64,000 nt of DNA from Ralstonia pickettii (GCF_001699815.1 NZ_MCGB01000057.1:124001-188000); one strand, 5' to 3'; shown: positions 1-7,607, counted from the stretch's first letter. Made by a program: numbers and translations. Notes: generated by a model from the letters alone, not told the origin.

Positions 1-447
1 CTGATTCATCAAGACAATCTTGTCGCCTTTCGCAAGCGTCGAGAATCTCTCGGCCGGATCGACACTCACACCACCGGTGTCGGTCGGCATGCTATCGATC
101 GCAGTGTTCGCCGCCTGAGCGCACAAGTTGGCCTCGAACAGCGCTTTGGCGAGTGACGTGGCTTGGGGTGCGGCCGACGCGGAGATCATCGAGCCACCGC
201 TCCTGAGTACAGCCAGCGCGCTATCGAGCGACAGATTGGCAATGCCAACGCCGGTCATCGTGGCCCATAGCATGATCACCTGCGCGCCGCAGTAGCCCCC
301 AAACAGTGGCACGAGTGACGAAAAGCCAGCGCACATCCGGATGATGAACCAGGGAGATGATTTCTTCGCCCCCTTGAATTCACCTTCTTGCCCGGTAGCA
401 ATCAATGCTGCGCCGAAGTGGTACGCCGACACCGTGGTGCTGGCCAT
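1..447 (-). CDS. DotA/TraY-like conjugal transfer protein, partial (runs off left edge)
   Basis: An open frame reads leftward through the window edge with no stop. It is hydrophobic, and a segment corresponding to about 334-380 (KSSPWFIIRMCAGFSSLVP, then GYCGAQVIMLWATMTGVGIAN) resembles the conserved first part of DotA/TraY proteins of type IVB secretion and IncI-type conjugation systems, inner-membrane components of the mating channel. ATG at 447 gives the longest sensible reading; ATG at 336 is an alternative. The signal peptide and first membrane segment expected upstream are absent: the frame is open to 540 but the sequence there no longer looks like the family. It is therefore probably a 5'-truncated remnant of an integrative conjugative element. 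The family call is from memory of motifs. Confidence 0.55.
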   Translation of the reverse strand, partial: MASTTVSAYHFGAALIATGQEGEFKGAKKSSPWFIIRMCAGFSSLVPLFGGYCGAQVIMLWATMTGVGIANLSLDSALAVLRSGGSMISASAAPQATSLAKALFEANLCAQAANTAIDSMPTDTGGVSVDPAERFSTLAKGDKIVLMNQ

Positions 448-571
448 CTGCTCGCTGCTGGTCGCGCTAGATGCGTTCGTTGATCGCCTCGGAACGCCCG
501 ATGAAGCGGCCGAGGTGAAGGAACTGGTCAACGCGTACCGTCAGCTGCATGAGGAACCAGAAACCCACTGA
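341..571 (+). CDS. Hypothetical protein, doubtful N-terminus
   Basis: A 76-codon frame ends in a plausible acidic helix (TPDEAAEVKELVNAYRQLHE) and is followed 9 bases later by a gene with a good ribosome-binding site, so the downstream half may be real. The upstream half lies antisense to the DotA/TraY-like reading and has no visible ribosome-binding site before 341. The true start may be internal. Function unknown. Confidence 0.3.
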   Translation: MMNQGDDFFAPLNSPSCPVAINAAPKWYADTVVLAICSLLVALDAFVDRLGTPDEAAEVKELVNAYRQLHEEPETH

Positions 572-580
572 GGAGGTTCT

Positions 581-832
581 ATGGCAACCAAGAAGGTCAC
601 CAAGAAGAAGTATTTGAGGATTCTCAACAAGCGCCTGCGTGCCGAGCCGGATGTTTCGTCCAGCGCGCTGTTCGTCTTCTACCCTCTGGGTGCGAAAGCC
701 AAGCATGCCACCGGCGTTGTCGCCTGCGAGCCCCACAGCGGGCCTGAGTTCGCAATTATGGCCGCCATTCAGCGCAAGGCCGCAACCGAGTTCATCGTCG
801 TCAACGAGGGAAACAAAGCGGGCAACGGCTGA
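581..832 (+). CDS. Hypothetical protein, 83 aa
   Basis: Starts with ATG 7 bases after a strong AGGAGG. The N-terminus is very lysine-rich (MATKKVTKKKYLRILNKRL) and is followed by a short alpha/beta-looking domain. No family recognised. It lies in the accessory DNA left of the IS3 remnant and could be co-transcribed with the frame ending at 571. Basic and small, so a nucleic-acid-associated role is possible but unproven. Confidence 0.5.
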   Translation: MATKKVTKKKYLRILNKRLRAEPDVSSSALFVFYPLGAKAKHATGVVACEPHSGPEFAIMAAIQRKAATEFIVVNEGNKAGNG

Positions 833-1300
833 CCAGGGTTGGCCGCCCCGCGTCGCATAACCAACACGATTTAGTCATTTTCGTTTTTCAAAGTCGAAAA
901 TGCCCCAAGGCCTACCCTGCTACTCCGATGATGCACAGGAGACCGAGATCCTCGGCGGGCTGGTGTCTTTGCTTAGATCCATCGAAACGACAAGAGGCGG
1001 CCATGACGCCCAGGCACGACCTACGCCAGTCGCGTAAAAGAATTCTTGCAGGAGCCACCGTGCCCCCCAGGGGGGAAACCAAATCGAGGGGGGCACTGCC
1101 CTCATGGGTACGCATAGATCTTGGCCAAATTGATTGGTTAGTTGCAATTGCAAAAACCAATCAACGGAACTGCACTGGCGACGGCCTTCATCCATAGGCA
1201 TGCAATTTGTCGCCCGTATGGCTGATGTCTGGCCTCATGTCCAAGTGCTTTACTCCGATGAGACAAGAACAATCTCGGAGTTGATCATGGCAACCGGTAC
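833..1300. other. Non-coding accessory stretch
   Basis: No frame here looks protein-coding on either strand. The notable structures are the nested palindrome at 1130-1164 and a shorter inverted repeat at about 1252-1279 with arms ACTCCGA and its partner CTCGGAGT. The word TACTCCGATGA also occurs at 922. Probably intergenic debris of the integrated element. Confidence 0.4.
1130..1164. repeat. Nested perfect palindrome
   Basis: Outer arms TTGATTGGTT (1130-1139) and AACCAATCAA (1155-1164) are perfect 10-bp inverted repeats. They enclose a separate perfect 12-bp palindrome, TTGCAATTGCAA (1142-1153). Nothing coding overlaps. It could be an operator or a structured single-strand element; there is no downstream T-run, so it is not a standard terminator. 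Confidence 0.6.
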
Positions 1301-1301
1301 A

Positions 1302-1373
1302 TATCGAGTGATGATCGCACATCAGCTTGACCGGCCAGGCCACCCGGTGCTTCGCCACGAACTCGAACTTCAC
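1302..1373 (-). pseudogene. IS3-family transposase OrfB, N-terminal fragment
   Basis: Begins at GTG 1373, overlapping the orfA stop. About 24 codons (KFEFVAKHRVAWPVKLMCDHH) match the usual start of the OrfB integrase subunit, after which similarity to the family stops. The DDE catalytic domain is entirely missing, so the copy is dead. Confidence 0.7.
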
Positions 1374-1663
1374 AGTGAGTCCTTGGCGAAGTAGGCCGCG
1401 GCTTTTTTCAGAATGTCGCGCTCCTGCTTGAGCTTCGCCACTTCCTTCTTCAGTCGCTCGATTTCAGCCTGCTCAGGCTTCATCACCCCTTTGCCGGGGA
1501 ATGCCTCCTGAGGGTCTTGCGCCGCCTCCCGCACCCACTTGCGCAGCACGTTCTCGTGCACGTCCAAGTCGCGCGCTGCTTGCGACACCGACACCCCTCG
1601 CTCTTTGACCAGCCTCACGGCCTCAAGCTTGAACTCCCGGCTGAATTGCCGCCTCGTTCCCAT
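1370..1663 (-). CDS. IS3-family transposase OrfA
   Basis: A 97-aa helix-turn-helix protein. Residues about 1-45 (RQFSREFKLEAVRLVKERG, then VSQAARDLDV and VLRKWV) form the HTH_Tnp_1 domain, and residues about 63-95 form the leucine-zipper-like coiled coil (IERLKKEVAKLKQERDILKK) that IS3 OrfA uses to dimerise and to join OrfB after frameshifting. Full length for the family. Its stop overlaps the GTG of orfB by GTGA, as is usual. With OrfB destroyed it cannot transpose alone; it may act only as an inhibitor or be inert. Confidence 0.9.
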   Translation of the reverse strand: MGTRRQFSREFKLEAVRLVKERGVSVSQAARDLDVHENVLRKWVREAAQDPQEAFPGKGVMKPEQAEIERLKKEVAKLKQERDILKKAAAYFAKDSL

Positions 1664-1690
1664 AAACCACCTCCAGTTTCATTTTCCACC

Positions 1691-1882
1691 TTAACAAGGT
1701 GTCCATGAAACCGGCAGCAGCCCATTACCCGTTTTCTGCAACCGGAACTCACGTTTGCTCAGAAGCGATTCGACCTGAGACCACCTTCCGACATTTTGTC
1801 GGCCAACGGTGTCCATCTCGCTCGCGTAGCGCATAACGGCAAACGTGCGAGCCTCTCCCTGAGCGACGGCAGCTTGATTCAT
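1691..1882 (-). pseudogene. Hypothetical gene truncated by the IS3 remnant
   Basis: ATG at 1882 overlaps the stop of the upstream gene (ATGA), continuing a translationally coupled operon. About 50 native codons (MNQAAVAQGEARTFAVMRYA and on) are followed by a tail encoded by the IS terminus, so the natural C-terminus is lost. The same insertion ends the operon. Function unknown. Confidence 0.55.
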
Positions 1883-2214
1883 TTGGCACCCCCTCCGCTC
1901 ACGTTTCGCAACGGCAAGAGGACCTCCATCACCTTCTCGACGGAAGGCAGTGTTTTGCCTCGCTTTGCGCGATCGCACAAGAGCGCAAAGTACACCCCTT
2001 CCGGGGTGTCAGTGCGCCACTGCCACACTGGCCCAACACCTTGAACAACGAAGCTTCGCAGTCCGGCGAATCGTGCTTCGATAATGGCGTGCCCGATAGC
2101 GTTAAGGCCGGTAGCCACTCCACCAACGTGATCTACATGATTAAGGAGCACGGGTTCCATGCCAGCGCCCAGAACGAGCGCATGACTGAACTTGCCTCCA
2201 TTTTCTGAGCTCAT
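1879..2214 (-). CDS. Hypothetical protein, 111 aa
   Basis: Third gene of the coupled operon that starts with the AlpA-like regulator. ATG at 2214 overlaps the preceding stop by ATGA and its own stop overlaps the next start the same way. The protein looks globular (MSSENGGKFSHALVLGAGME, then hydrophobic strands and a basic C-terminal third). No family recognised. The conserved overlaps suggest a real accessory function of the element. Confidence 0.6.
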   Translation of the reverse strand: MSSENGGKFSHALVLGAGMEPVLLNHVDHVGGVATGLNAIGHAIIEARFAGLRSFVVQGVGPVWQWRTDTPEGVYFALLCDRAKRGKTLPSVEKVMEVLLPLRNVSGGGAK

Positions 2215-2360
2215 TTTGCAGACCTCCCTTGCGACAATGCCTTGAAGTCATCCTCAGCCCATGCCACGCGGCCAATGTTGCTCAGTTCCGGCAGGCCATG
2301 AGATTTTCCATATGCCTGTCGGCTCGCACAGCCGCGAGGGTTGGTAGACGGCGGGATCAT
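2211..2360 (-). CDS. Small hypothetical protein, 49 aa
   Basis: ATG at 2360 overlaps the AlpA-like stop (ATGA), and its stop at 2211 overlaps the next ATG. This tight coupling on both sides is the main support. The C-terminal half (LSNIGRVAWAEDDFKAL) looks like a short helix-turn-helix or excisionase-type segment. Unknown function. Confidence 0.55.
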   Translation of the reverse strand: MIPPSTNPRGCASRQAYGKSHGLPELSNIGRVAWAEDDFKALSQGRSAK

Positions 2361-2587
2361 GCGCCGCCTCCATACGTGCTTTGAATGAGCTTCCGGATGT
2401 CTTCCACGCGCCAAACGGTGATGCGTGCGCCGAGTGTCTTGATGGAAGGTGGATAGCGCCCCGTTCGGACGCCCTCCCACCATGTCGACTTACTGACAGG
2501 GATGATGGCTGGGACGGGGGGGACTGCTTGAGGATCGCCAATGATCTGGCGCAGGCGCAGGTAGCCAGTTTCCGGGAGTTGGTACAT
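2357..2587 (-). CDS. AlpA-family transcriptional regulator / excisionase-like
   Basis: A 76-aa MerR-like winged helix protein. Residues about 8-45 (GYLRLRQIIGD, then IIPVSKSTWWEGVRTGRYP) match the AlpA pattern of P4-type elements, ending with the usual WRVEDIRKLI helix. AlpA proteins activate or repress the integrase gene of cryptic prophages and islands and can act as excisionases. It heads the leftward operon 2587-1691. Inverted words GCTGTCCG and CGGACAGC lie just upstream (2593-2642) and are candidate operators. Confidence 0.8.
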   Translation of the reverse strand: MYQLPETGYLRLRQIIGDPQAVPPVPAIIPVSKSTWWEGVRTGRYPPSIKTLGARITVWRVEDIRKLIQSTYGGGA

Positions 2588-2592
2588 GCTGT

Positions 2593-2646
2593 GCTGTCCG
2601 TTGGTGGTTGAAGACAGTCACAAGCGTATGACTGCGGACAGCAAAT
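2593..2646 (-). promoter_or_regulatory. Candidate operator upstream of alpA-like gene
   Basis: Arms GCTGTCCG (2593-2600) and CGGACAGC (2635-2642) are perfect inverted repeats 34 bases apart, directly upstream of the regulator start at 2587. The right arm lies in GGACAGCAAAT (2636-2646), an 11-mer also found upstream of the AlpA-like gene of the second element (27685-27695). Confidence 0.45.
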
Positions 2647-2670
2647 CCCTACCCCGGTAAGGCGAGCTTT

Positions 2671-3465
2671 TTAGTTCGCCTTAGGCTTCTTGACGAGCCG
2701 CGCAATATGCGCCGATGACAAGCTCTCGTTGAGTATTGCACTGGTGATGCTGGCGACTGTGCCATAGAGCGGCGAGCCAAACTCTTCCCTGATGTACGCC
2801 GCGAGGGCTCGCACAAAGTAGAGGCGGCGATCCGTCTTCTTGTTCTGTGAGGCGCGCTCAACGATCCGGTGCTCCTTCATTGCCTCGTCAGCTAGCTCCA
2901 GAGCGCGGTCTGCCAATTCGCGTAGCACAGTGGTTAAGGGAGGCCACTCTCGGAGCAAGTCGTGCGCTTGCCAACCTCGCTCCAATTTCGACAGTTGTCC
3001 CCTGTCGGGGAGTCCGTTTGCCGCTATCGCTTCGGTCGGAAAATATTCGAAGGTCAACCTATCCAGCGGCCCTTCTTCTATGGCGTCAGCCAGCGTCTGC
3101 GCTTGGCGGGCGATCTTCCGGCGTTGTTCGCGAACGTCTGTCCGTCGGTAGACCACTGGTCTGCGACTCCTCTGCTCAATGAATACGATTTCCCGAAAGA
3201 GCCGCATCGCGTAATCCGACGTTTTCTTGTGTCTATGAAGAGCGCGCCATGCCGACTCCATGTCAGAGTGGGTAAGCAAAGAGCGAAGGAAGTTGCTTCC
3301 TTTTCCTACGGTGAAGTCTTGATACGCCTGGATCAACGATGCCGGCGCCGAGGCGACGTGTGCCGTCAGCACGCGCTTGCGCTTTGAAGCCCCATCTTTG
3401 CCGAGAATCGTTTGAGGGGTCAGCTTGAGGGTTGCGGGGCGAGCCGCGACCTTTTTCTTTGTCAT
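2671..3465 (-). CDS. Hypothetical island protein, 264 aa
   Basis: A soluble, basic, mostly helical protein with an N-terminus rich in lysine (MTKKKVAARP). It sits between the integrase and the alpA operon, the usual place for element-specific regulators or cargo. No motif allows a function. The middle holds an arginine-rich helix (YRRTDVREQRRKIARQ) and the C-terminus is strongly basic, compatible with nucleic-acid binding but not proof of it. Confidence 0.6.
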   Translation of the reverse strand: MTKKKVAARPATLKLTPQTILGKDGASKRKRVLTAHVASAPASLIQAYQDFTVGKGSNFLRSLLTHSDMESAWRALHRHKKTSDYAMRLFREIVFIEQRSRRPVVYRRTDVREQRRKIARQAQTLADAIEEGPLDRLTFEYFPTEAIAANGLPDRGQLSKLERGWQAHDLLREWPPLTTVLRELADRALELADEAMKEHRIVERASQNKKTDRRLYFVRALAAYIREEFGSPLYGTVASITSAILNESLSSAHIARLVKKPKAN

Positions 3466-3486
3466 CTATCAGCCCTCCGCCCCCTC

Positions 3487-4710
3487 TCACGCGGCCGTCC
3501 GTGACGTAGGCATTGGCACTACGGCTGCCCCAGTCTTCAAGCGATCCAGGTAATCCGCCCACGCCTGCATCATCTGCTTGCGCACAGCCAGGAAGGCCAC
3601 ACGGTCATATGCCGCGCCGTTTGGGTCTTTCTTCCTGTGCGCTAGTTGCAGCTCGATTACCTCGGCCTCGAAACCCAGCACCTCACGCAGGATGGTGCGC
3701 GCAATGGGGCGCACGCCGTGGCCGGTGAACTCCTTCTGCGTATCGATACCCATGCGCTTGAGAGCCGCGTTAATGGCAGCTTCCGACATGGGTTTTTTCT
3801 TGTCTCTGGCACCGGGGAAGACGTAGTGCCCGTGGCCGGTCAACGCGTGCAGATCACGCAGGATTGCGACGGCCTGGGTGGATAGCGGCACGATGTGAGC
3901 CACGTCCCGCTTGGATGACACGAAACGCCATTCGCCTGCATCCAGATCGATGTCTGCCCATTCCGCGGCCCGCAGTTCACCTGGTCGAACGAAGAGCATT
4001 GGGGCCAGCAGCAGCGCGCACTTCACAACGAATGTTCCGGTGAAGCCGTCAAACACACGCAGCAAGCCGGCCACCTCTTTGGGGTCGGTCGGCGCGGCGT
4101 AGTGCTTCCCCTTGGCCGGCGGCAACGCGCCCCGCAGGTCACCCGACGGATCGCGCTCTGCCCGCCCAGTGGCGACAGCGTAGCGGAAGATCTGGCCGCA
4201 GGTCTGCAGCACTCGGTGTGCAGTATCCAGAGCGCCACGAGACTCGACGCGGCGACACACGGCCAGCAGATCGGGCGCCTTCAGCTCAGCGATCGGCCGG
4301 CCGCCGAGCCAGGGGAATACGTCGTTCTGCAGGCGGGCGATCACCTTGTCGGCGTTGCTCTTGGACCACCCGGGCGCGTACTTGGTGTGCCACTCGCGGG
4401 CCACAGCCTCAAAACTGTTTGCCGCCCGCTCGACCGTCGCCACCTTCCGCACCTTGCGTTCGACTGACGGGTCAACCCCCTCGCCCAGCAGCCGTTTGGC
4501 TTCCTCGCGCCGGTCCCTCGCCTCTTTCAGGCCGACTTCAGGGTACACGCCAAGGGCCAGCAGCTTCTCTTTGCCCGCGAACCGATACTTCAGCCGCCAG
4601 TAGCGCTGCCCGCCGGGCGTGATGTGGAGAAACAAGCCGCCGCCATCAAACAGCTTGATAGGCTTTTCGGCCGGCCGGGCGTTGCGGACCGCCGTGTCTG
4701 TGAGAGCCAT
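3487..4710 (-). CDS. P4-type tyrosine recombinase (integrase)
   Basis: A 407-aa site-specific recombinase for integration at tRNA-Val. Residues about 1-90 are the DUF4102 arm-binding domain (MALTDTAVRNARPAEKPIKL), about 100-185 the core-binding domain, and about 205-390 the catalytic domain. Catalytic residues are visible: Arg242 (RPGELR), Lys268, His331 and Arg334 (HGVR), His358 (LAHR) and the nucleophile Tyr368 (AAYDR). ATG 4710 was chosen because it follows GAGGTACC and begins the conserved start. The gene points away from the tRNA, and its promoter region carries five copies of a GGGGTA/TACCCC word. Confidence 0.9.
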   Translation of the reverse strand: MALTDTAVRNARPAEKPIKLFDGGGLFLHITPGGQRYWRLKYRFAGKEKLLALGVYPEVGLKEARDRREEAKRLLGEGVDPSVERKVRKVATVERAANSFEAVAREWHTKYAPGWSKSNADKVIARLQNDVFPWLGGRPIAELKAPDLLAVCRRVESRGALDTAHRVLQTCGQIFRYAVATGRAERDPSGDLRGALPPAKGKHYAAPTDPKEVAGLLRVFDGFTGTFVVKCALLLAPMLFVRPGELRAAEWADIDLDAGEWRFVSSKRDVAHIVPLSTQAVAILRDLHALTGHGHYVFPGARDKKKPMSEAAINAALKRMGIDTQKEFTGHGVRPIARTILREVLGFEAEVIELQLAHRKKDPNGAAYDRVAFLAVRKQMMQAWADYLDRLKTGAAVVPMPTSRTAA

Positions 4711-4712
4711 TT

Positions 4713-4771
4713 GGGGGTACCTCCACACAGGGGTATCACATCTACCCCCAGAAATACCCCCGCGTACCCCC
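4713..4771. promoter_or_regulatory. Iterated TACCCCC sites in the integrase promoter
   Basis: TACCCCC occurs at 4743-4749, 4755-4761 and 4765-4771; the reverse-complement word occurs at 4713-4719 (GGGGGTA) and, shorter, at 4730-4734 (GGGGTA-like). Spacing of 10-12 bp places the three direct copies on one DNA face. They lie immediately upstream of and over the integrase start, so they are likely binding sites for an AlpA-like regulator or the integrase itself. Confidence 0.5.
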
Positions 4772-4807
4772 GGCTGTCAATGCACCTTATCGGACATTGA
4801 CGGAATG

Positions 4808-4844
4808 AAAAAACCCACGAAGCCTTGAGCTATCGTGGGTTTTT
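4808..4844. terminator. Bidirectional rho-independent terminator
   Basis: Arms AACCCACGA and TCGTGGGTT with flanking A-run and T-run, between the tRNA-Val 3' end and the integrase promoter. It terminates tRNA-Val on the minus strand and shields the integrase. Confidence 0.75.
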
Positions 4845-4875
4845 GGACTTCGGCGGATGTCGCCGGAAGTGAATT

Positions 4876-4950
4876 TGGTGGGTGGTACAGGGATTGAACC
4901 TGTGACCCCTGCCGTGTGAAGGCAGTGCTCTACCGCTGAGCTAACCACCC
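4876..4950 (-). tRNA. tRNA-Val(CAC)
   Basis: A 75-nt cloverleaf with acceptor stem GGGTGGT/ACCACCC, D-arm TTAGCTCAGCGGTAGAGC, anticodon loop TTCACAC (anticodon CAC), T-loop GGTTCAATCC and an encoded CCA (4878-4876). It reads GTG codons. Its 3' end abuts the integrase-bearing element to the left, marking the insertion target. Confidence 0.95.
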
Positions 4951-5021
4951 GAATGCGGTGAAAACGAGATTATGGCGAAAAGGTGCAGCCGTGTAAATAC
5001 CCTGACCGCACATTTTTTTGA

Positions 5022-5750
5022 TCAGGCAGCCGGCTGCGCAGATTCCACGGGTTCACGCGTCCAAACGGTCTTGCCGCCGCTGGCCTTGTCGATCTCCTTG
5101 AGCACGCCGGCGTGCGCTTCGGCCTCCGCTTCGGTCGCCAGCAGCACCGGCAGTTGCAACGCGCTCAGGTCGACGGCAACGGCTTCGGCCGACGCGCCCT
5201 CGCCCGACTCCAGCATGTCGATCACCAGCGTGTTCTGGCCGCGCGTCATGGCGAGGTAGACCTCGGCCAGCAGTTCCGCATCCAGCAGTGCGCCGTGCAG
5301 CGTACGGTGCGCGTTGCTCACGCCCAGACGGTCGCACAGCGCATCCAGCGAGTTGCGCTTGCCAGGGAACATCTGGCGCGCCTCGCGCAGCGTGTCGATG
5401 TGGCCCGAGAGGTGCTCACGGAAGGCTGGCAGGCCCAGGCGCTGGAATTCCATGTCCAGGAAGCCCAAGTCGAACGCGGCGTTGTGGATGATCGCTTCGG
5501 CGCCCTGCACGTAGTCGCGGATCTCGTTGACGATCTCGGCGAACTTCGGCTTGTCAGCCACGAACTCGTTGGTGATGCCGTGCACAGCCATCGCGCCCGC
5601 GTCGATCTCACGCTCCGGGTTGATGTAGAAGTGCAGGTTCCGGCCGGTCAGGCGGCGGTTGACCATCTCCACGCAACCGATTTCGATCACGCGGTCGCCC
5701 GTGGCGGCATTCAGGCCGGTGGTTTCGGTATCGAGAATGATCTGTCGCAT
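5022..5750 (-). CDS. dnaQ: DNA polymerase III epsilon subunit (3'-5' exonuclease)
   Basis: A 242-aa proofreading exonuclease of the replicative polymerase. Exo I is LDTETTGL with Asp7 and Glu9; Exo II holds HNAAFDLGF with Asp94; Exo III holds HGALLDAELL with His152 and Asp157, so the full DEDDh set is present. The C-terminal extension should carry the polymerase-binding segment. Normal length. It lies 24 bases downstream of purU on the same strand and upstream of tRNA-Val, so it may be co-transcribed with purU. Confidence 0.95.
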   Translation of the reverse strand: MRQIILDTETTGLNAATGDRVIEIGCVEMVNRRLTGRNLHFYINPEREIDAGAMAVHGITNEFVADKPKFAEIVNEIRDYVQGAEAIIHNAAFDLGFLDMEFQRLGLPAFREHLSGHIDTLREARQMFPGKRNSLDALCDRLGVSNAHRTLHGALLDAELLAEVYLAMTRGQNTLVIDMLESGEGASAEAVAVDLSALQLPVLLATEAEAEAHAGVLKEIDKASGGKTVWTREPVESAQPAA

Positions 5751-5773
5751 CGCGCTCCCCTACTCTGACTGGA

Positions 5774-6640
5774 TTACTTGAAGACGACGGTCTTGTGGCC
5801 GTTGAGCAGGATGCGGTGTTCCGCATGCCACTTCACGGCGCGGGCCAGCGCCACGCACTCCACGTCGCGGCCGACGGCGGTGAGCTGCTCCGGGTCCATG
5901 CTGTGGTCCACGCGCTCGATTTCCTGTTCGATGATCGGGCCTTCGTCCAGGTCGGCCGTCACGTAATGGGCCGTTGCGCCGATCAGCTTCACACCGCGCT
6001 CGTGCGCCTGGTAATACGGCTTGGCGCCCTTAAAGCTCGGCAGGAACGAGTGGTGGATGTTGATGGCGCGGCCTTCGAGCTTGCGGCACAGATTGTCGGA
6101 AAGAATCTGCATATAGCGCGCGAGCACCACCAGGTCGATCTGCTGCTCCTGCGCGATTTCCCAGATGCGGGCTTCCTGCTGGGCCTTCTGCGCGTCCGTC
6201 GCCTGCAGCAAGGGCAGGTGCATGAACGGCACGTCGTACGACGCAGCCAGTTGGTAGAAATCGCGGTGGTTCGAGACGATGGCCGCAATCTCGATCGGAA
6301 GTTGGCCGGCGCGGGCACGGAACAGCAGGTCGTTCAGGCAGTGGCCGATCTTCGAGACGAGAATCATCACGCGCGGCTTGGCTGCGGCGTCGAACATGCC
6401 CCACTGCATGGAGAAACGTTCGCCGATGGGCGCAAAGCAGTCGCGCAGCGTAGCGAGATCAAGCGGTTGCCCCTGCGGCACAAAATGCACGCGCATGAAG
6501 AAACGGCCGGTGAATTCGTCGCCGAACTGGTCCGAATCGAGAATGTTGCAGCCTTGCTCAAACAGCAGGCCCGACACCGCGTGGACGATGCCAGGCTGGT
6601 CCGGGCACGACAGGGTAAGAATGAAACCGGAGTGACTCAT
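5774..6640 (-). CDS. purU: Formyltetrahydrofolate deformylase
   Basis: A 288-aa enzyme hydrolysing 10-formyl-THF to formate and THF, balancing one-carbon pools and feeding formate to PurT. Residues about 1-80 form an ACT regulatory domain (LTLSCPDQPGIVHAVSG), and about 89-288 the formyltransferase-type domain. Catalytic Asn194, His196 and Asp232 are visible (INIHHSFLPSF and DLDEGPIIEQ). Start ATG 6640 gives the standard N-terminus. The NUDIX gene ends only 8 bases upstream, suggesting a NUDIX-purU-dnaQ operon. Confidence 0.96.
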   Translation of the reverse strand: MSHSGFILTLSCPDQPGIVHAVSGLLFEQGCNILDSDQFGDEFTGRFFMRVHFVPQGQPLDLATLRDCFAPIGERFSMQWGMFDAAAKPRVMILVSKIGHCLNDLLFRARAGQLPIEIAAIVSNHRDFYQLAASYDVPFMHLPLLQATDAQKAQQEARIWEIAQEQQIDLVVLARYMQILSDNLCRKLEGRAINIHHSFLPSFKGAKPYYQAHERGVKLIGATAHYVTADLDEGPIIEQEIERVDHSMDPEQLTAVGRDVECVALARAVKWHAEHRILLNGHKTVVFK

Positions 6641-6648
6641 GAAGCGTT

Positions 6649-7503
6649 TTATATAGTGTTGCCGGGCGCAAACCCCTGTGGCGCAAGGGCCGAACTCAGG
6701 CGCGCAAGGGCGTCGAGTGTAACGAGCGTGGCGTCGACCGTCATCGCGAAGTCCGCCATGATATCAAGCGCAGTGTCGGGACTGGCGCGCAGGTGACCGG
6801 CGACCTCCCCGTCCTGATTGACGGGGATGAAGCTGTCCGGCAGCGTCAGGTCGAAGGCGAACAGCGTTTCGCACTGGATGCCTTCGGGCACTTCCCGCAG
6901 CACATCCAGCGTGCCGCATGGCACCAGTTGGGCTGCCAGGTCGGCGCCGATGCCCGCCTCTTCCCAGCATTCCTTCTCCAGCGCGCCGCGTGCGTCGAAG
7001 CCATGGCCGATGCCGCCGGCGACGAGGTTGTCCCACATGCCGGGGTCGATCGGCTTGGTTTCGGCGCGGCGGGCCAGCCAGAGCGCCGGCGCGCCGCGAT
7101 CTGCGCCGTCGATCAGGCCGTTCATGTGGACAGCATAGGTGCGGATGCCGAAGAAGCGCGCAGCGGCACGTTCGACCAGCGCCAGCGTGGGCGTGCCCCA
7201 GCCAGTGTTGACGGCGAAACGCTCGTCGCGCCAGCCGCGCACGTGGCCGTCTTCAGCCAGGCGCGCAATGACTTCGGCCAGCGCCCCGGTGCGCTCGGCG
7301 TCGCTGGCAAGCGTATTCCGCAGATCGACCCGCAGCGTCGACACGTCGAACCAGTGCGGCCAGCGCGCAAGCAGCGACGCGCGCTCACGGCTCAGCCAGC
7401 CGACGCGTTGTCCGGCAACAATCCATGGAACGAGCGCCTCAGCATCGAACGCTAGCCGGGCGGCCAGGCCATCCCGTATGCGCTGCATGCGCGGGTCGGT
7501 CAT
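6649..7503 (-). CDS. NUDIX hydrolase with DUF4743 N-terminal domain
   Basis: A 284-aa protein with an N-terminal DUF4743-like region (about 1-110) and a NUDIX domain (about 120-265), similar in layout to thiamine-pyrophosphatase-like fungal and bacterial NUDIX proteins. The NUDIX box reads GGIGHGF, seven residues, then KECWEEAGI: the metal-binding core is kept (KE instead of RE), but the first conserved Glu is Phe. Substrate unknown; nucleotide-diphosphate derivatives are typical. ATG 7503 (MTDPRMQRI) was preferred over the longer 7551 frame, which adds atypical residues. Confidence 0.8.
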   Translation of the reverse strand: MTDPRMQRIRDGLAARLAFDAEALVPWIVAGQRVGWLSRERASLLARWPHWFDVSTLRVDLRNTLASDAERTGALAEVIARLAEDGHVRGWRDERFAVNTGWGTPTLALVERAAARFFGIRTYAVHMNGLIDGADRGAPALWLARRAETKPIDPGMWDNLVAGGIGHGFDARGALEKECWEEAGIGADLAAQLVPCGTLDVLREVPEGIQCETLFAFDLTLPDSFIPVNQDGEVAGHLRASPDTALDIMADFAMTVDATLVTLDALARLSSALAPQGFAPGNTI

Positions 7504-7607
7504 GTTGGCGCCCCACCATGCCGGGCGTGCATTGTGCTTTCCGTGCAGCACGGGTCGCGCGATAATGCATCGTCAATACAAGCCGTCATCAGACTGGAGA
7601 AACAAGG

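Larger units (their letters stand above)
1300..1720 (-). mobile_element. IS3-family insertion sequence remnant
   Basis: Contains an intact orfA and only the first codons of orfB, so the element has lost most of its transposase and its far end. The near end lies around 1690-1720, where host-gene sequence gives way to the IS leader; exact terminal repeats cannot be set without a reference copy. It cuts the 3' end of the gene starting at 1882. Confidence 0.7.

Noticed and set aside
912-1201. Several overlapping 60-90 codon frames on both strands.
   Set aside because: No ribosome-binding sites, no coding character, and they run through the nested palindrome.
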